From an uncultured bacterium (lineage in GTDB: Bacteria; Bacillota; Clostridia; Oscillospirales; Ruminococcaceae), in contig CAJMLV010000011.1 of NCBI GenBank assembly GCA_905214345.1, positions 4,256 to 68,255 of the forward strand: a stretch of DNA of 64,000 bases. Reading direction: 5' to 3'. How positions within the stretch are numbered: the first letter of the stretch is position 1; every line of letters begins with the position of its first letter. Below the pieces are notes generated by a model that saw nothing but the letters and a program-made list of their open reading frames with translations, searched no databases and had not been told where the DNA came from. Positions 50,392 to 59,009 of this stretch are shown here, piece by piece. Made by a program: the position numbers and the translations under genes.

Positions 50392-51354
50392 TCATTCATG
50401 ATCAAGAAAATCGGCAATAAGTGTTTCGGCACGCTGCAAAACCGTTCCGTTTTCGGTGTCGTCCACATCCAGCCAGACGGCATCTTGCTGATGACGGAAC
50501 CAGGTCAGCTGCCGTTTGGCATAGTTGCGGGAAGCTTGTTTCAGGCGATCCAGGCAGGCGTCCAACGACTGGGCACCGTCAAAGTAAGGGAAAAATTCCT
50601 TGTAGCCGATGGCCTGTGCCGCTGTGCGGTAGGTATCCCGGTGGTCATAGACCATGCGGGCCTCGTCCAGAATTCCCGAATCCCGCATGCGGTCCACACG
50701 TTCATCAATGCGGCGGTACAAAAGATCTCTGTCCCGGTACCCCAGGCACAAACACAGCGAACGGTAAGGCGGTTCGCTGCGCCGCGCCTGACGCCGCTGT
50801 TCGCTCATAAGGCGGCCGGTGTTCCGGTAAAGTTCCAGGGCGCGGATGACCCGCGGCAGGTTGTTGGGATGCACCGTGGCGGCATACTCCGGGTCAATGG
50901 CCTGCAATTCCCGGTACAGCGCTTCCTTGCCTTCGGCTTCGGCCTGCTGCTCCAATTTCTGCCGAATGGCCGGGTCCCCTTTTTCAGGGGCAAAATCCAT
51001 CCCGTTGAGCAGGCTGGTGATGTACAGGCCAGTCCCCCCTACCACCAAAGGCAGCCGTCCTGCGGCGGTGATGCTTCGGATGCGGGCATCGGCCGCAGAC
51101 ACGAAATCCGCCACGCTGAAAGGGGTTTCAGGGTCCAGAATGTCCACAAGATGATGCGGCACGCCCTGACATTCCTGGGGGGTAACCTTGGCGGTGCCCA
51201 CATCCAGACCATGATAGATCTGCATGGAATCGGCACTGATCACTTCGCCGTCAAAATGCTGTGCCAGTGCTACCGAAAGAGCGGTTTTGCCGGTGGCGGT
51301 GGGACCGCCGATGGCCACAACCTTGGGCAGGGCCTTCTCACACAAGGCGTCCAA
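50392..51354 (-). CDS. miaA: tRNA dimethylallyltransferase
   Basis: Adds a dimethylallyl group to N6 of A37 in tRNAs reading UNN codons, giving i6A. The 320-residue protein has P-loop GPTATGKT at about 17-24, ISADSMQIYHGLDVGTAKV with the catalytic Asp region, VVGGTGLYI, and the late QAIGYKEFFPY and RNYAKRQLTWFR segments. No ATG precedes the P-loop in frame; a TTG at 51354 (17-bp overlap with mutL) is taken, and the true start may be a few codons later. Its product is the substrate of MiaB encoded upstream in the same cluster. Confidence 0.93.
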   Translation of the reverse strand: MDALCEKALPKVVAIGGPTATGKTALSVALAQHFDGEVISADSMQIYHGLDVGTAKVTPQECQGVPHHLVDILDPETPFSVADFVSAADARIRSITAAGRLPLVVGGTGLYITSLLNGMDFAPEKGDPAIRQKLEQQAEAEGKEALYRELQAIDPEYAATVHPNNLPRVIRALELYRNTGRLMSEQRRQARRSEPPYRSLCLCLGYRDRDLLYRRIDERVDRMRDSGILDEARMVYDHRDTYRTAAQAIGYKEFFPYFDGAQSLDACLDRLKQASRNYAKRQLTWFRHQQDAVWLDVDDTENGTVLQRAETLIADFLDHE

Positions 51355-53407
51355 ACTGTTTTTCCAGCTCCTTCCGGGTGATCTTCAGTACGCAAGGGCG
51401 ACCGTGGGGGCAGAAGGGCGGCACGGTGCCGTCCAGAATTTTCTGTGCCAGAACCAGCATCTCTTCGGCATTGGTCTTGTCCCCTGCCTTGATGGCGGCC
51501 CGGCAGGCGATGGAATGCAGCACCCACTCGGTTTTTTCACGAAGCGCGTCATGGGCACCGTTCTGCAGATGTCCGGCCAGTTCCAGCAGCATGTCTGCCA
51601 CATCGTCCACCGGCACATCCGCCGGAACCGCGCGAACCACAACGGTCGGACCACCGTAATCTTCCGCTTCGATACCTGCGTTCTGCAGCAATTCCTGGTT
51701 CTGCAGAATCGCCAGTTTTTCCTGGGCACTCATGTTGACCTGCACAGGCATCAGCAGCATCTGGGCGGGCACATTGCCGTAATCCCGGGACAAACTCTCA
51801 AACAGAATCCGTTCGTGGGCGGCATGCTTGTCGATCAGGCACATCTCGCCGTCCCGCTCGGTAATAATGTAGGTCTTGAACACTTCACCCACCAGGCGCA
51901 GCGGCTTGCTGGCCGGTTCCGGGTCGAAGGTGGTCTGTTCCACACCTTCCGCAGGCAGAGCACTGAGGGCGTGTTTGCTCTCCTCCCGTTCTTCCGGCAA
52001 AGCCGTTTCGTCAGGCTGCGGCAGAGGCGCCGGCACAGAAGGGGCTGGCGCCGGTTCTGCAATAGCCTTTGCTTCGGGAACCGGTGCTTTCGGCGATGCA
52101 TCCGGCAAATCCGGGAGAATATCCAACACAGATTCGGAAGATACCGGTGCGGATTCGAGAGAAATCTCTTCCGGCTGATGAACGGGCACCGTCAAGCCGG
52201 GAACCGGTTTGGGCGTTACACCTGCGGTCATCTTGTTCAGCGCCCGGTATTCCGCTGCCGACAAGGTAGAAAAATGTTTCTGTGGCTGAGGTGCAGCAGC
52301 GTGCATGGGAGCTGCTGGCGGTGTCTGTGCAGCGGCTTTGGGCTGGGGCTGTGCCTGAACGGTAGTCTCAGCTTCCTCAGGGGCTTTGTGTCCCAATTCA
52401 AAGCGGCATTCCCCGCTGCCGGGAGTGGTGAGAGCCGAACGGACCGCCCGGTAGACAGTATCGAACACATCGCTTTCCCGGGCAAAACGAATTTCGGTTT
52501 TGGCCGGGTGTACGTTTACATCCACCAGTTCCGCCGGCATGTCCAGCATGAGGATGGCACCGGGAAAACGGCCCTGCATCAGGGTACCTTTGTAAGCGTT
52601 TTCCAGGCCGGCCATCATGGTGCGATTCTTGACATAGCGGCCATTGACGTAAAAATGCTGGGCACTGCGGGAAGCGCGGCAGGCACGGGGCGGTGTGATC
52701 AGTCCTTTGATCTTGTAGACACCGTTATCCCCTTCCAGGTCCAGCAGGTCGCGGGAAAATTCCCGCCCCAGCACTGCATAGGCCGCGCTGCGCAGGGAAC
52801 CGTCCCCGGGGGTGACAAACTGCTGTTTGCCGTCCCGCACGAAGCGGAAAGAAATTTCCGGATGAGACAGCGCAACATGCATAACAGCGTCAGCGACAAA
52901 AGTGCCCTCGCTCACATCTTTTTTCAGGAACTTCATGCGGGCCGGGGTGTTGAAGAACAGGTCATTCACCGTGATGGTGGTACCGCGGCCCCGGGCACCC
53001 GGTTCCAGGCCCTGGGGTTCGCCTCCCTCAATGCGGTAGCAGTAGGCGAACTCGTCCGCATCGGTCTTGGTCAGCAGTTCCACTCGGGCCACACTGGCAA
53101 TGGAAGCCAGTGCTTCGCCGCGGAACCCCAGCGTATGGATGTGAGTCAGATCGTCCGCGGTGGAAATCTTGCTGGTAGCATGGCGAATGAAGGCATTCTC
53201 AATGGATTCTGCCTCGATGCCGCTGCCGTTGTCCGAGATCTGCAGCTGCTGGATACCGCCCCGCACAATGGAAAGGCTGATCTGAGTGGCGCCGGCGTCG
53301 ATGGCGTTTTCCAAAAGTTCCTTGGCCACCGAGGCGGGGCGCTCCACAACCTCACCTGCCGCGATCAGTTCAGCGGTATGTTTGTCCAGCACACGGATCT
53401 GTGCCAT
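51338..53407 (-). CDS. mutL: DNA mismatch repair protein MutL (endonuclease type)
   Basis: GHKL ATPase that couples MutS recognition to strand incision, 689 residues. The N-terminal ATPase shows LIAAGEVVERPASVAKELLENAID, DNGSGIE and RHATSKI, then GFRGEALASI. A long Pro/Ala/Gln-rich linker (about 330-490) connects to the C-terminal dimer domain. There DKHAAHERILFE fits the metal-binding endonuclease motif, with ACRAAIKAGD and CPHGRP completing the site, so the protein should nick DNA itself, as in bacteria lacking MutH. It lies 36 bp after mutS. Confidence 0.95.
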   Translation of the reverse strand: MAQIRVLDKHTAELIAAGEVVERPASVAKELLENAIDAGATQISLSIVRGGIQQLQISDNGSGIEAESIENAFIRHATSKISTADDLTHIHTLGFRGEALASIASVARVELLTKTDADEFAYCYRIEGGEPQGLEPGARGRGTTITVNDLFFNTPARMKFLKKDVSEGTFVADAVMHVALSHPEISFRFVRDGKQQFVTPGDGSLRSAAYAVLGREFSRDLLDLEGDNGVYKIKGLITPPRACRASRSAQHFYVNGRYVKNRTMMAGLENAYKGTLMQGRFPGAILMLDMPAELVDVNVHPAKTEIRFARESDVFDTVYRAVRSALTTPGSGECRFELGHKAPEEAETTVQAQPQPKAAAQTPPAAPMHAAAPQPQKHFSTLSAAEYRALNKMTAGVTPKPVPGLTVPVHQPEEISLESAPVSSESVLDILPDLPDASPKAPVPEAKAIAEPAPAPSVPAPLPQPDETALPEEREESKHALSALPAEGVEQTTFDPEPASKPLRLVGEVFKTYIITERDGEMCLIDKHAAHERILFESLSRDYGNVPAQMLLMPVQVNMSAQEKLAILQNQELLQNAGIEAEDYGGPTVVVRAVPADVPVDDVADMLLELAGHLQNGAHDALREKTEWVLHSIACRAAIKAGDKTNAEEMLVLAQKILDGTVPPFCPHGRPCVLKITRKELEKQFGRLV

Positions 53408-53443
53408 GATGATTCACCTGCCTTGTCTATGGGAAAAGCTCAG

Positions 53444-56056
53444 TTATTTCAGCGCCTGTTTCAGTTCATACAAAAAGTTCAGTGCTTCCAGCGGGGTCAA
53501 CGTCTCCACGTCGATCTGGTGCAGTTTGTCCACCACTTCGCTGGGAACAGCGGGATTGTTGTAGGCTTCCACCGTCTCAAAGTCCAGCTGCATAGAGGTA
53601 TTGGCTCCCGGCGCGGTGGCTTCCAGCTGACGCAGCACCTTGTGGGCGCGCTTGATGACGGCATCCGGCAGTCCGGCCAGTTTGGCGACTTCAATACCAT
53701 AGCTGTCATCCGCAGGCCCTGCCACGATACGGCGCAGGAAGGTGATGTCCTCCCCGCGCTTTTTCACCGCGATGTTGTAGTTCTTGACGCCGTACACGTC
53801 CTTATCCATGCCGGTCAGTTCGTGGTAATGGGTGGCAAACAAAGTCTTGCAGCCGATGTTGTCGCAGATGTATTCTACCACCGCCCGGGCGATGCTCATG
53901 CCGTCAAAGGTCGAAGTGCCGCGGCCGATCTCGTCCAGAATCACCAGGCTGGACTTGGTGGCGCTGCGAAGAATCTCGGCCACCTCGGTCATTTCCACCA
54001 TGAAGGTGGACTGCCCCGCCGCCAGGTCATCCGAAGCACCCACACGGGTAAAGATGGCATCCACCACACCCACCCGGCACTGGGCGGCAGGCACAAAGCT
54101 GCCGATCTGGGCCATCAGGGCAATGAGGGCATTCTGACGCATGTAAGTAGACTTGCCTGCCATGTTGGGACCGGTGATGATGAGCATGCGGTTGCCCCCT
54201 TCATCCAGGGTGGTATCGTTGGGTACAAACAGGCTGTTTTTCAGCATCTGCTCAATAACGGGGTGCCGTCCCTCGGCAATGTCCAGCACGTCGCTGTCGT
54301 CCACCGTGGGCTTGACGTAATTGTTCTGTACCGCAGCTTCGGCAAAAGAAGCCAGCACGTCCAGCTGTGCCACCGCGGTGGCGGTGCGCTGGATGCGCAG
54401 CAGTTGGGCGGAAATGTCACTGAGCAGGTCGGAGAACAACTGATGTTCCAGGGCCAGCAATCGTTCGTTGGCGCCCAGAATCTTGTTTTCCATCTCTTTC
54501 AGTTCGGGGGTGATGTACCGTTCGCCGGTGGTCAGGGGCTGCTTGCGGGTAAAGGTTTCGGGCACACTGCCCACATAACTGCGGCTGACTTCAATGTAAT
54601 AGCCGAACACTTTATTGAAACCGATCTTCAGCTTGGGAATACCGGTCTGCTGGCGCAGGTCGGCTTCCAGCTGAGACAGGACACCTTTGCCACCGTGCAT
54701 GATGTCCCGCAGTTCATCCACTTCGGCGTTGTAGCCTTCCCGGATAGCACCGCCATCCTTTAGGTTAGCCGGGGGATCATCCACCAGCGCACGGGTAACC
54801 TTGTCCAGAATGTCTTCCAGCGGGTCCACGGCGTTGGCCAGATCATCCAGCAGCTTGGCACCTGCGGCCAACGCCTGTTCCTTGACCTGAGGCAGGCGCT
54901 GGCAGGTATCCCCCAGAGCCTTTACCTCACGGGGAGTGGCGGAGCCGTACAGAATGCGGGTGGTCAGACGCTCAATGTCGAACACATGGGAAAGTGCCTC
55001 TTTGAGTTCTGCACGGCCGACATTGGCGTTGTACAGCGCTTCCACCGCATCCAGGCGCTCATTGATGACCTTGCTGTCTACCAGCGGCTGCTCGATCCAG
55101 GAACGCAGCATACGCTTGCCCATGGAGGTTTCGGTCTTGTCCAGCACCCACAGCAGTGTTCCCTTCTTTTCCCGGCCACGCATGGTTTCGGTCAGTTCCA
55201 GGTTAGCCCGGGTCACGGCGGAAAGACGCATATACTGGGCATCGGCATAATTCTGCACAGCCTTGATGCGCTCGGTGCCGTGTTTCTGGGTTTCATACAG
55301 ATAGCCCAGCAGAGCGCCGAAAGCCTGAGGCACGAACCCGTCCGGTGCAAATCCGCAGGTTTTGTTCCAGTCGGCCCCGAACTGCCGGGTAAGCATACTG
55401 TCAATGACGGCCTGCTTGTAGCAGTCGTCCTCCCGCAGTTCCACCAGGGCGTTGGTGTGCTGTTTGATATAATTGGTCAGATCCTTCAGATCCAGTACAG
55501 CCGGATTGATGAGGATTTCGCTGGGCATGTAGCGGCAAAGCTCGGTGATGAGCGCACCGCCCATCTTTTCGCTGTGCAGCTCGGTGGCGTAAGCCTCGCC
55601 GGTAGAAATATCGGCAAAGCAGATGCCGGCCTTCCAGCCGCCGCGCACACGCTTGGCATAGATGGAACACAGATAGTTGTTCTTGTCCTCCGCCAGCATG
55701 CTGCTTTCGATGACTGTACCAGGCGTGACCACACGAATGATGTCCCGCTTGACCAGTCCTTTGGCGGTGGCGGGGTCCTCCATCTGTTCGCAGATAGCCA
55801 CCTTGTAGCCCTTGGCAATCAGGCGGGCCACATAGATCTCATAGGAATGGAAGGGCACGCCGCACATGGGGGCACGTTCTTCCTGACCGCAGGCCTTGCC
55901 GGTCAGGGTCAGTTCCAGTTCGCGCGAAGCCGTCAGCGCATCGTCATAAAACATCTCATAGAAATCCCCTACGCGGTAGAAAAGGATTTCATTGGGATGC
56001 TGCTTCTTGATATCAAAATACTGCTGCATCATGGGCGATACGTTTTGTCCGGCCAT
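53444..56056 (-). CDS. mutS: DNA mismatch recognition protein MutS
   Basis: Mismatch-binding ATPase of 870 residues, normal for MutS1. The N-terminal mismatch domain begins with MMQQYFDIKKQHPNEILFYRVGDFYEMF, carrying the Phe-x-Glu motif at YRVGDFYEMFYDDA. The connector, lever and clamp regions follow. The ATPase has Walker A GPNMAGKST, LVILDEIGRGTSTFDG and the later FATHYHELT. The C-terminal helix-turn-helix promotes dimerisation. It starts at an ATG with GGAGTGTG upstream, 42 bp after the YlbF-family gene. Confidence 0.96.
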   Translation of the reverse strand: MAGQNVSPMMQQYFDIKKQHPNEILFYRVGDFYEMFYDDALTASRELELTLTGKACGQEERAPMCGVPFHSYEIYVARLIAKGYKVAICEQMEDPATAKGLVKRDIIRVVTPGTVIESSMLAEDKNNYLCSIYAKRVRGGWKAGICFADISTGEAYATELHSEKMGGALITELCRYMPSEILINPAVLDLKDLTNYIKQHTNALVELREDDCYKQAVIDSMLTRQFGADWNKTCGFAPDGFVPQAFGALLGYLYETQKHGTERIKAVQNYADAQYMRLSAVTRANLELTETMRGREKKGTLLWVLDKTETSMGKRMLRSWIEQPLVDSKVINERLDAVEALYNANVGRAELKEALSHVFDIERLTTRILYGSATPREVKALGDTCQRLPQVKEQALAAGAKLLDDLANAVDPLEDILDKVTRALVDDPPANLKDGGAIREGYNAEVDELRDIMHGGKGVLSQLEADLRQQTGIPKLKIGFNKVFGYYIEVSRSYVGSVPETFTRKQPLTTGERYITPELKEMENKILGANERLLALEHQLFSDLLSDISAQLLRIQRTATAVAQLDVLASFAEAAVQNNYVKPTVDDSDVLDIAEGRHPVIEQMLKNSLFVPNDTTLDEGGNRMLIITGPNMAGKSTYMRQNALIALMAQIGSFVPAAQCRVGVVDAIFTRVGASDDLAAGQSTFMVEMTEVAEILRSATKSSLVILDEIGRGTSTFDGMSIARAVVEYICDNIGCKTLFATHYHELTGMDKDVYGVKNYNIAVKKRGEDITFLRRIVAGPADDSYGIEVAKLAGLPDAVIKRAHKVLRQLEATAPGANTSMQLDFETVEAYNNPAVPSEVVDKLHQIDVETLTPLEALNFLYELKQALK

Positions 56057-56098
56057 GCTTCACACTCCTGATTCTTATTGCTTTGGAAAGGAAAAAAC

Positions 56099-56506
56099 TC
56101 AGTGGCAGCCGCCGCAGGTGGCGCAGCTGCCGGTGCAGCCGCCCTGGGGCGGATTCACGGTCATGGGGTCGCCGCCGTTCATGGCCGTGTTGATGATGGC
56201 GTCAATGTGACTGACCAGCGCTTCGCACTCGGCTTTGGCGGTGTTGTAGCGCACCATGCCTTCGCTGGCCATGATCTGGCTGTACAGGTCATTCACCCGC
56301 TTGTTCAGTTCGGCCACACGCTCATGATCGGGAGCGCTCTTGGAAGTTTCGTTGTTCAGGTCCAGGCGAGCCAGATTGAACTCACCGATCAGGCTCTGCA
56401 GTTCCTGGTCCATATCGTTTTCGCGGCGGGCAGCGTCCAGCTCCAGGTAACGGGGGTCAGTCTGCATAGCCACAGCGGCTTTCTTGAAAAGATCAATGCA
56501 ATCCAT
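56099..56506 (-). CDS. YlbF/YmcA family protein with C-terminal cysteine cluster
   Basis: A 135-residue, mainly alpha-helical protein of the YlbF/YmcA family (Com_YlbF). In Bacillus, YlbF, YmcA and YaaT form a complex that binds iron-sulfur clusters and affects RNase Y action and sporulation. Helical pairs are visible around DLFKKAAVAMQTDPRYLELD and LIGEFNLARLDLN. The C-terminal end is unusual: Cys residues in CTGSCATCGGCH (C-x3-C-x2-C-x2-C-H), a candidate Fe-S or zinc site. It lies between miaB and mutS, the place of ymcA in Bacillus. The ATG follows GGAGATTTATC. Confidence 0.85.
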   Translation of the reverse strand: MDCIDLFKKAAVAMQTDPRYLELDAARRENDMDQELQSLIGEFNLARLDLNNETSKSAPDHERVAELNKRVNDLYSQIMASEGMVRYNTAKAECEALVSHIDAIINTAMNGGDPMTVNPPQGGCTGSCATCGGCH

Positions 56507-56545
56507 GATAAATCTCCTTTTGATTCTGTATTATATAAAGTATAG

Positions 56546-56568
56546 TTTCCCTTTATAATGCAGGGAAA
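56546..56568. repeat. Inverted repeat between miaB and the ylbF-family gene
   Basis: Arms TTTCCCT (56546-56552) and AGGGAAA (56562-56568) with a nine-base loop; it has no T run. Just downstream on the minus strand a TATAAT (56530-56535) might be a weak internal promoter, but no good -35 box is present. Confidence 0.4.
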
Positions 56569-56575
56569 GGGCTTT

Positions 56576-57964
56576 TTACTCTTCGCACCGTTTCCCCAGC
56601 AGCAGCGCTGCCCGGGACCCGGTCAGGCGGACCTGGGCGTACTGGCCGATCAGGTCTTCGCTTCCGGCAAATTCCACCACCAGGTTGTTGTCCAGGCGGC
56701 CGTTGAGGGTCCCTTCCAACCGGCCGGAACCTTCCACCAGCACCCGCACGGTCTGCCCTACCAGCTGGGCAATTGCCGCGAAGGCGACCCGCTCCTGGGT
56801 ACGCAGCAGACGGTCCATCCGCTCGGTCTTCTCTGCCCGGGTGATGGGGTCTTCCATTTTGGCGGCGGGGGTGCCTTCCCGCTTGGAGTAGATGAAGGTG
56901 AACAGCTGCATATAGCCAATATCCTCCACCAGTTCCAGCGTTTTCTGGAAGTCTTCTTCCGTTTCGCCGGGGAATCCCACAATAATGTCGCTGGAGAAGG
57001 TCACGCCCGGGATTTTTTCACGGGCGTAATCGATCAGTTCCCGGTACTGCTGCGCCGTGTAATGGCGGTTCATCTGCTGCAGAAGCCGGTCACTGCCGGA
57101 CTGGACAGGCAGATGGATGTGCTTGCACAGATGAGGCTGAGCGGCGATGGTATCGATCAGCTTGCGGCTGGCATCCTTGGGATGGCTGGTCATGAAGCGG
57201 ATCTGATAATCTCCCGGAACCTCGCACAGAAGGTTTAGCAGATCGGCAAAGTCGATGGGATTGGCAAGACCCTTGCCATAACTGTTCACGTTCTGCCCCA
57301 GCAAGGTAATCTCCTTGTATCCCTGTTCAATCAGCTGCTTGAACTCAGCCAGAATGTCGCCCGGTTCGCGGCTGCGCTCCCGCCCGCGCACATAAGGCAC
57401 GATGCAGTAAGTGCAGAAGTTGTCGCACCCGTACATGATGGGCAGCCAGGCGCGGAATCCGGAATCCCGCCGGATGGGCAGTTCCTCCACCACCGCGTTG
57501 CGGCTGTGGGGCTCTTCCAGATAGCGTTTGCCGCGGCGGAACCGCTCCGCCAGCATGGCTGGCAGGCGGTCGATGCCGTCCACGCCGAACACCAGGTCCA
57601 CATAGGGATAGCTTTTGCGCAGCTTGTCCACAATGTGCTGCTGCTGGGCCATACACCCGCAGACGCCGATGACCAGGCGGGGGTTCTTCTCCTTCAGTTT
57701 TTTCAGCGCACCCACATTGCCGAATACGCGCTGCTCGGCATGCTCGCGCACGGCGCAGGTGTTGAACAAAATCAGGTCGGCCTGCTCCACGTTTTCGCAC
57801 AGCCCAAAGCCCACATCCATCAGAACGCCGCGGATCTTCTCTCCGTCGTTGACATTCTGCTGGCAGCCGAAGCTGTGTACATACGCCAAGGGCGGCGCAT
57901 CCCGGTATACCGACGCGATCACGGCAGCAGCCTGTGCGTCGTGTGTATAGGTCAGTTTTTCCAA
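56576..57964 (-). CDS. miaB: tRNA-2-methylthio-N6-dimethylallyladenosine synthase
   Basis: Radical-SAM methylthiotransferase converting i6A37 to ms2i6A37 in tRNA, about 462 residues. The N-terminal UPF0004 domain has Cys residues in HSFGCQQNVNDGE, FNTCAVREHAEQ and GVCGCMAQQ for the auxiliary cluster. The radical-SAM CxxxCxxC is YGCDNFCTYCIVPYVRG. A C-terminal TRAM domain (from about 395, QTVRVLVEGSGR) binds RNA. The frame is open 135 codons further upstream, but the promoter lies there; a TTG at 57964 preceded by AGGAGATCGATT is the likely start. The gene leads the miaB-ylbF-mutS-mutL-miaA run. Confidence 0.94.
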   Translation of the reverse strand: MEKLTYTHDAQAAAVIASVYRDAPPLAYVHSFGCQQNVNDGEKIRGVLMDVGFGLCENVEQADLILFNTCAVREHAEQRVFGNVGALKKLKEKNPRLVIGVCGCMAQQQHIVDKLRKSYPYVDLVFGVDGIDRLPAMLAERFRRGKRYLEEPHSRNAVVEELPIRRDSGFRAWLPIMYGCDNFCTYCIVPYVRGRERSREPGDILAEFKQLIEQGYKEITLLGQNVNSYGKGLANPIDFADLLNLLCEVPGDYQIRFMTSHPKDASRKLIDTIAAQPHLCKHIHLPVQSGSDRLLQQMNRHYTAQQYRELIDYAREKIPGVTFSSDIIVGFPGETEEDFQKTLELVEDIGYMQLFTFIYSKREGTPAAKMEDPITRAEKTERMDRLLRTQERVAFAAIAQLVGQTVRVLVEGSGRLEGTLNGRLDNNLVVEFAGSEDLIGQYAQVRLTGSRAALLLGKRCEE

Positions 57965-58024
57965 AATCGATCTCCTGCCATTGTGTGTAAGTTCAAATGG
58001 GCATACGCCCAGATATACCATAAT

Positions 58025-58053
58025 AGTATATCGCACGCCCCCAAAAAGTACAA
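58025..58053 (-). promoter_or_regulatory. miaB operon promoter
   Basis: Minus-strand TTGTAC (58048-58053) and TATACT (58025-58030) with a 17-bp spacer. Confidence 0.75.
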
Positions 58054-58091
58054 GATGTATCCCAAAGGATTTTTTCTTCCCCGTTCTCAGC

Positions 58092-58120
58092 TTGGCGCAG
58101 TACAGCAGCGGTGCTATAAT
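58092..58120 (+). promoter_or_regulatory. Promoter of the EFR1-type gene
   Basis: TTGGCG (58092-58097) and TATAAT (58115-58120) with a 17-bp spacer, divergent from the miaB promoter. Confidence 0.75.
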
Positions 58121-58148
58121 GGGAGCATCAGACAAGGAGGCGTTTGCC

Positions 58149-58913
58149 ATGAAGTTGTATAACATTGTATTTAGCCCCACAGGCGGCACCCGGAAAGTTG
58201 CCGACGCGCTGTGCGCCGGTTTTTCTCTGCCGGTACAGATGATCGACCTGTGCGACCGGAATCTTGATTTTTCCTCTTTCCACTTTGAGCCCGGGGACAT
58301 CTGCGTGATCTCGGTGCCCAGTTTCGGAGGCCGTGTTCCTGTTACAGCGGCACAGCGCATGGCTGCCATGCGCGGCAGCGGTGCCTGGGCGGTACTGGTG
58401 GCGGTTTACGGCAACCGCGCCATTGACGACACCCTCATCGAGATGAAAGACCTGGTCACGGCTGCCGGTTTCCGCTGCGGGGCGGCGGTGTCGGCGGTGG
58501 CAGAACATTCCATTGCCCGCTGCTATGCCGCAGGCCGTCCGGATAACAGCGACACGGTTGAACTGACCGAGTTCGGGCAGGCAATTGCCCAAAAGCTGAA
58601 TGGCGAATCCGCTTGCGGTGACGCAGAAGTACCGGGCAACCGCCCTTACCGCAATTTCGGCGGCGTAGGCATGATTCCCATGCCCGGAGATGCCTGCACC
58701 GGCTGCGGTTCCTGTGCCACCCTCTGCCCCACCGGAGCTATTTCCGACCAGGACCCCCGGCAGGTAGATACGGCGCTTTGTATCAGCTGTATGCGCTGCG
58801 TGGCTGTCTGCCCCGAGCATGACCGCCACGCCGAAGCCGCCAAGGTTGCCGCCACCGAAGCAAAACTGGCCAAATTGTGTGCCGACCGCAAACCCAATGC
58901 ACTTTTCCTCTGA
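58149..58913 (+). CDS. EFR1-type flavodoxin/ferredoxin fusion
   Basis: A 254-residue redox protein with an N-terminal flavodoxin-like domain and a C-terminal double 4Fe-4S ferredoxin. The flavin phosphate loop is SPTGGTRKVAD at residues 9-19, followed by VPSFGGRVPVTAA and VYGNRA strands. The ferredoxin has CTGCGSCATLCP and CISCMRCVAVCP, together holding two cubane clusters. Such proteins (EFR1 family) are common in gut Clostridia and probably shuttle electrons between flavin and ferredoxin partners; the partner is unknown. The ATG at 58149 follows ACAAGGAGGCG. It is divergent from miaB and 96 bp before the MerR gene. Confidence 0.9.
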   Translation: MKLYNIVFSPTGGTRKVADALCAGFSLPVQMIDLCDRNLDFSSFHFEPGDICVISVPSFGGRVPVTAAQRMAAMRGSGAWAVLVAVYGNRAIDDTLIEMKDLVTAAGFRCGAAVSAVAEHSIARCYAAGRPDNSDTVELTEFGQAIAQKLNGESACGDAEVPGNRPYRNFGGVGMIPMPGDACTGCGSCATLCPTGAISDQDPRQVDTALCISCMRCVAVCPEHDRHAEAAKVAATEAKLAKLCADRKPNALFL

Positions 58914-58950
58914 TTCCTTTCCGTTTTGCAAAAAAGCAGCGGCATTTCTC

Positions 58951-58981
58951 TTGACCTTATACCGACTTTATGCTTTACACT
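58951..58981 (+). promoter_or_regulatory. MerR-type promoter with 19-bp spacer
   Basis: TTGACC (58951-58956) and TACACT (58976-58981) are separated by 19 bp, the over-long spacing that MerR regulators untwist when activated. The spacer (from CTTATA to TTTATG) has imperfect repeat character. It lies just before the MerR-family gene, so autoregulation is likely. Confidence 0.6.
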
Positions 58982-59009
58982 GTGCTTGAAAGGACGGTGA
59001 ACGTCGTAT

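Noticed and set aside
56576..58369. A 597-codon version of MiaB with a long N-terminal extension
   Set aside because: A good promoter (58025-58053) lies inside the extension and a TTG with a strong ribosome-binding site gives the normal MiaB length.
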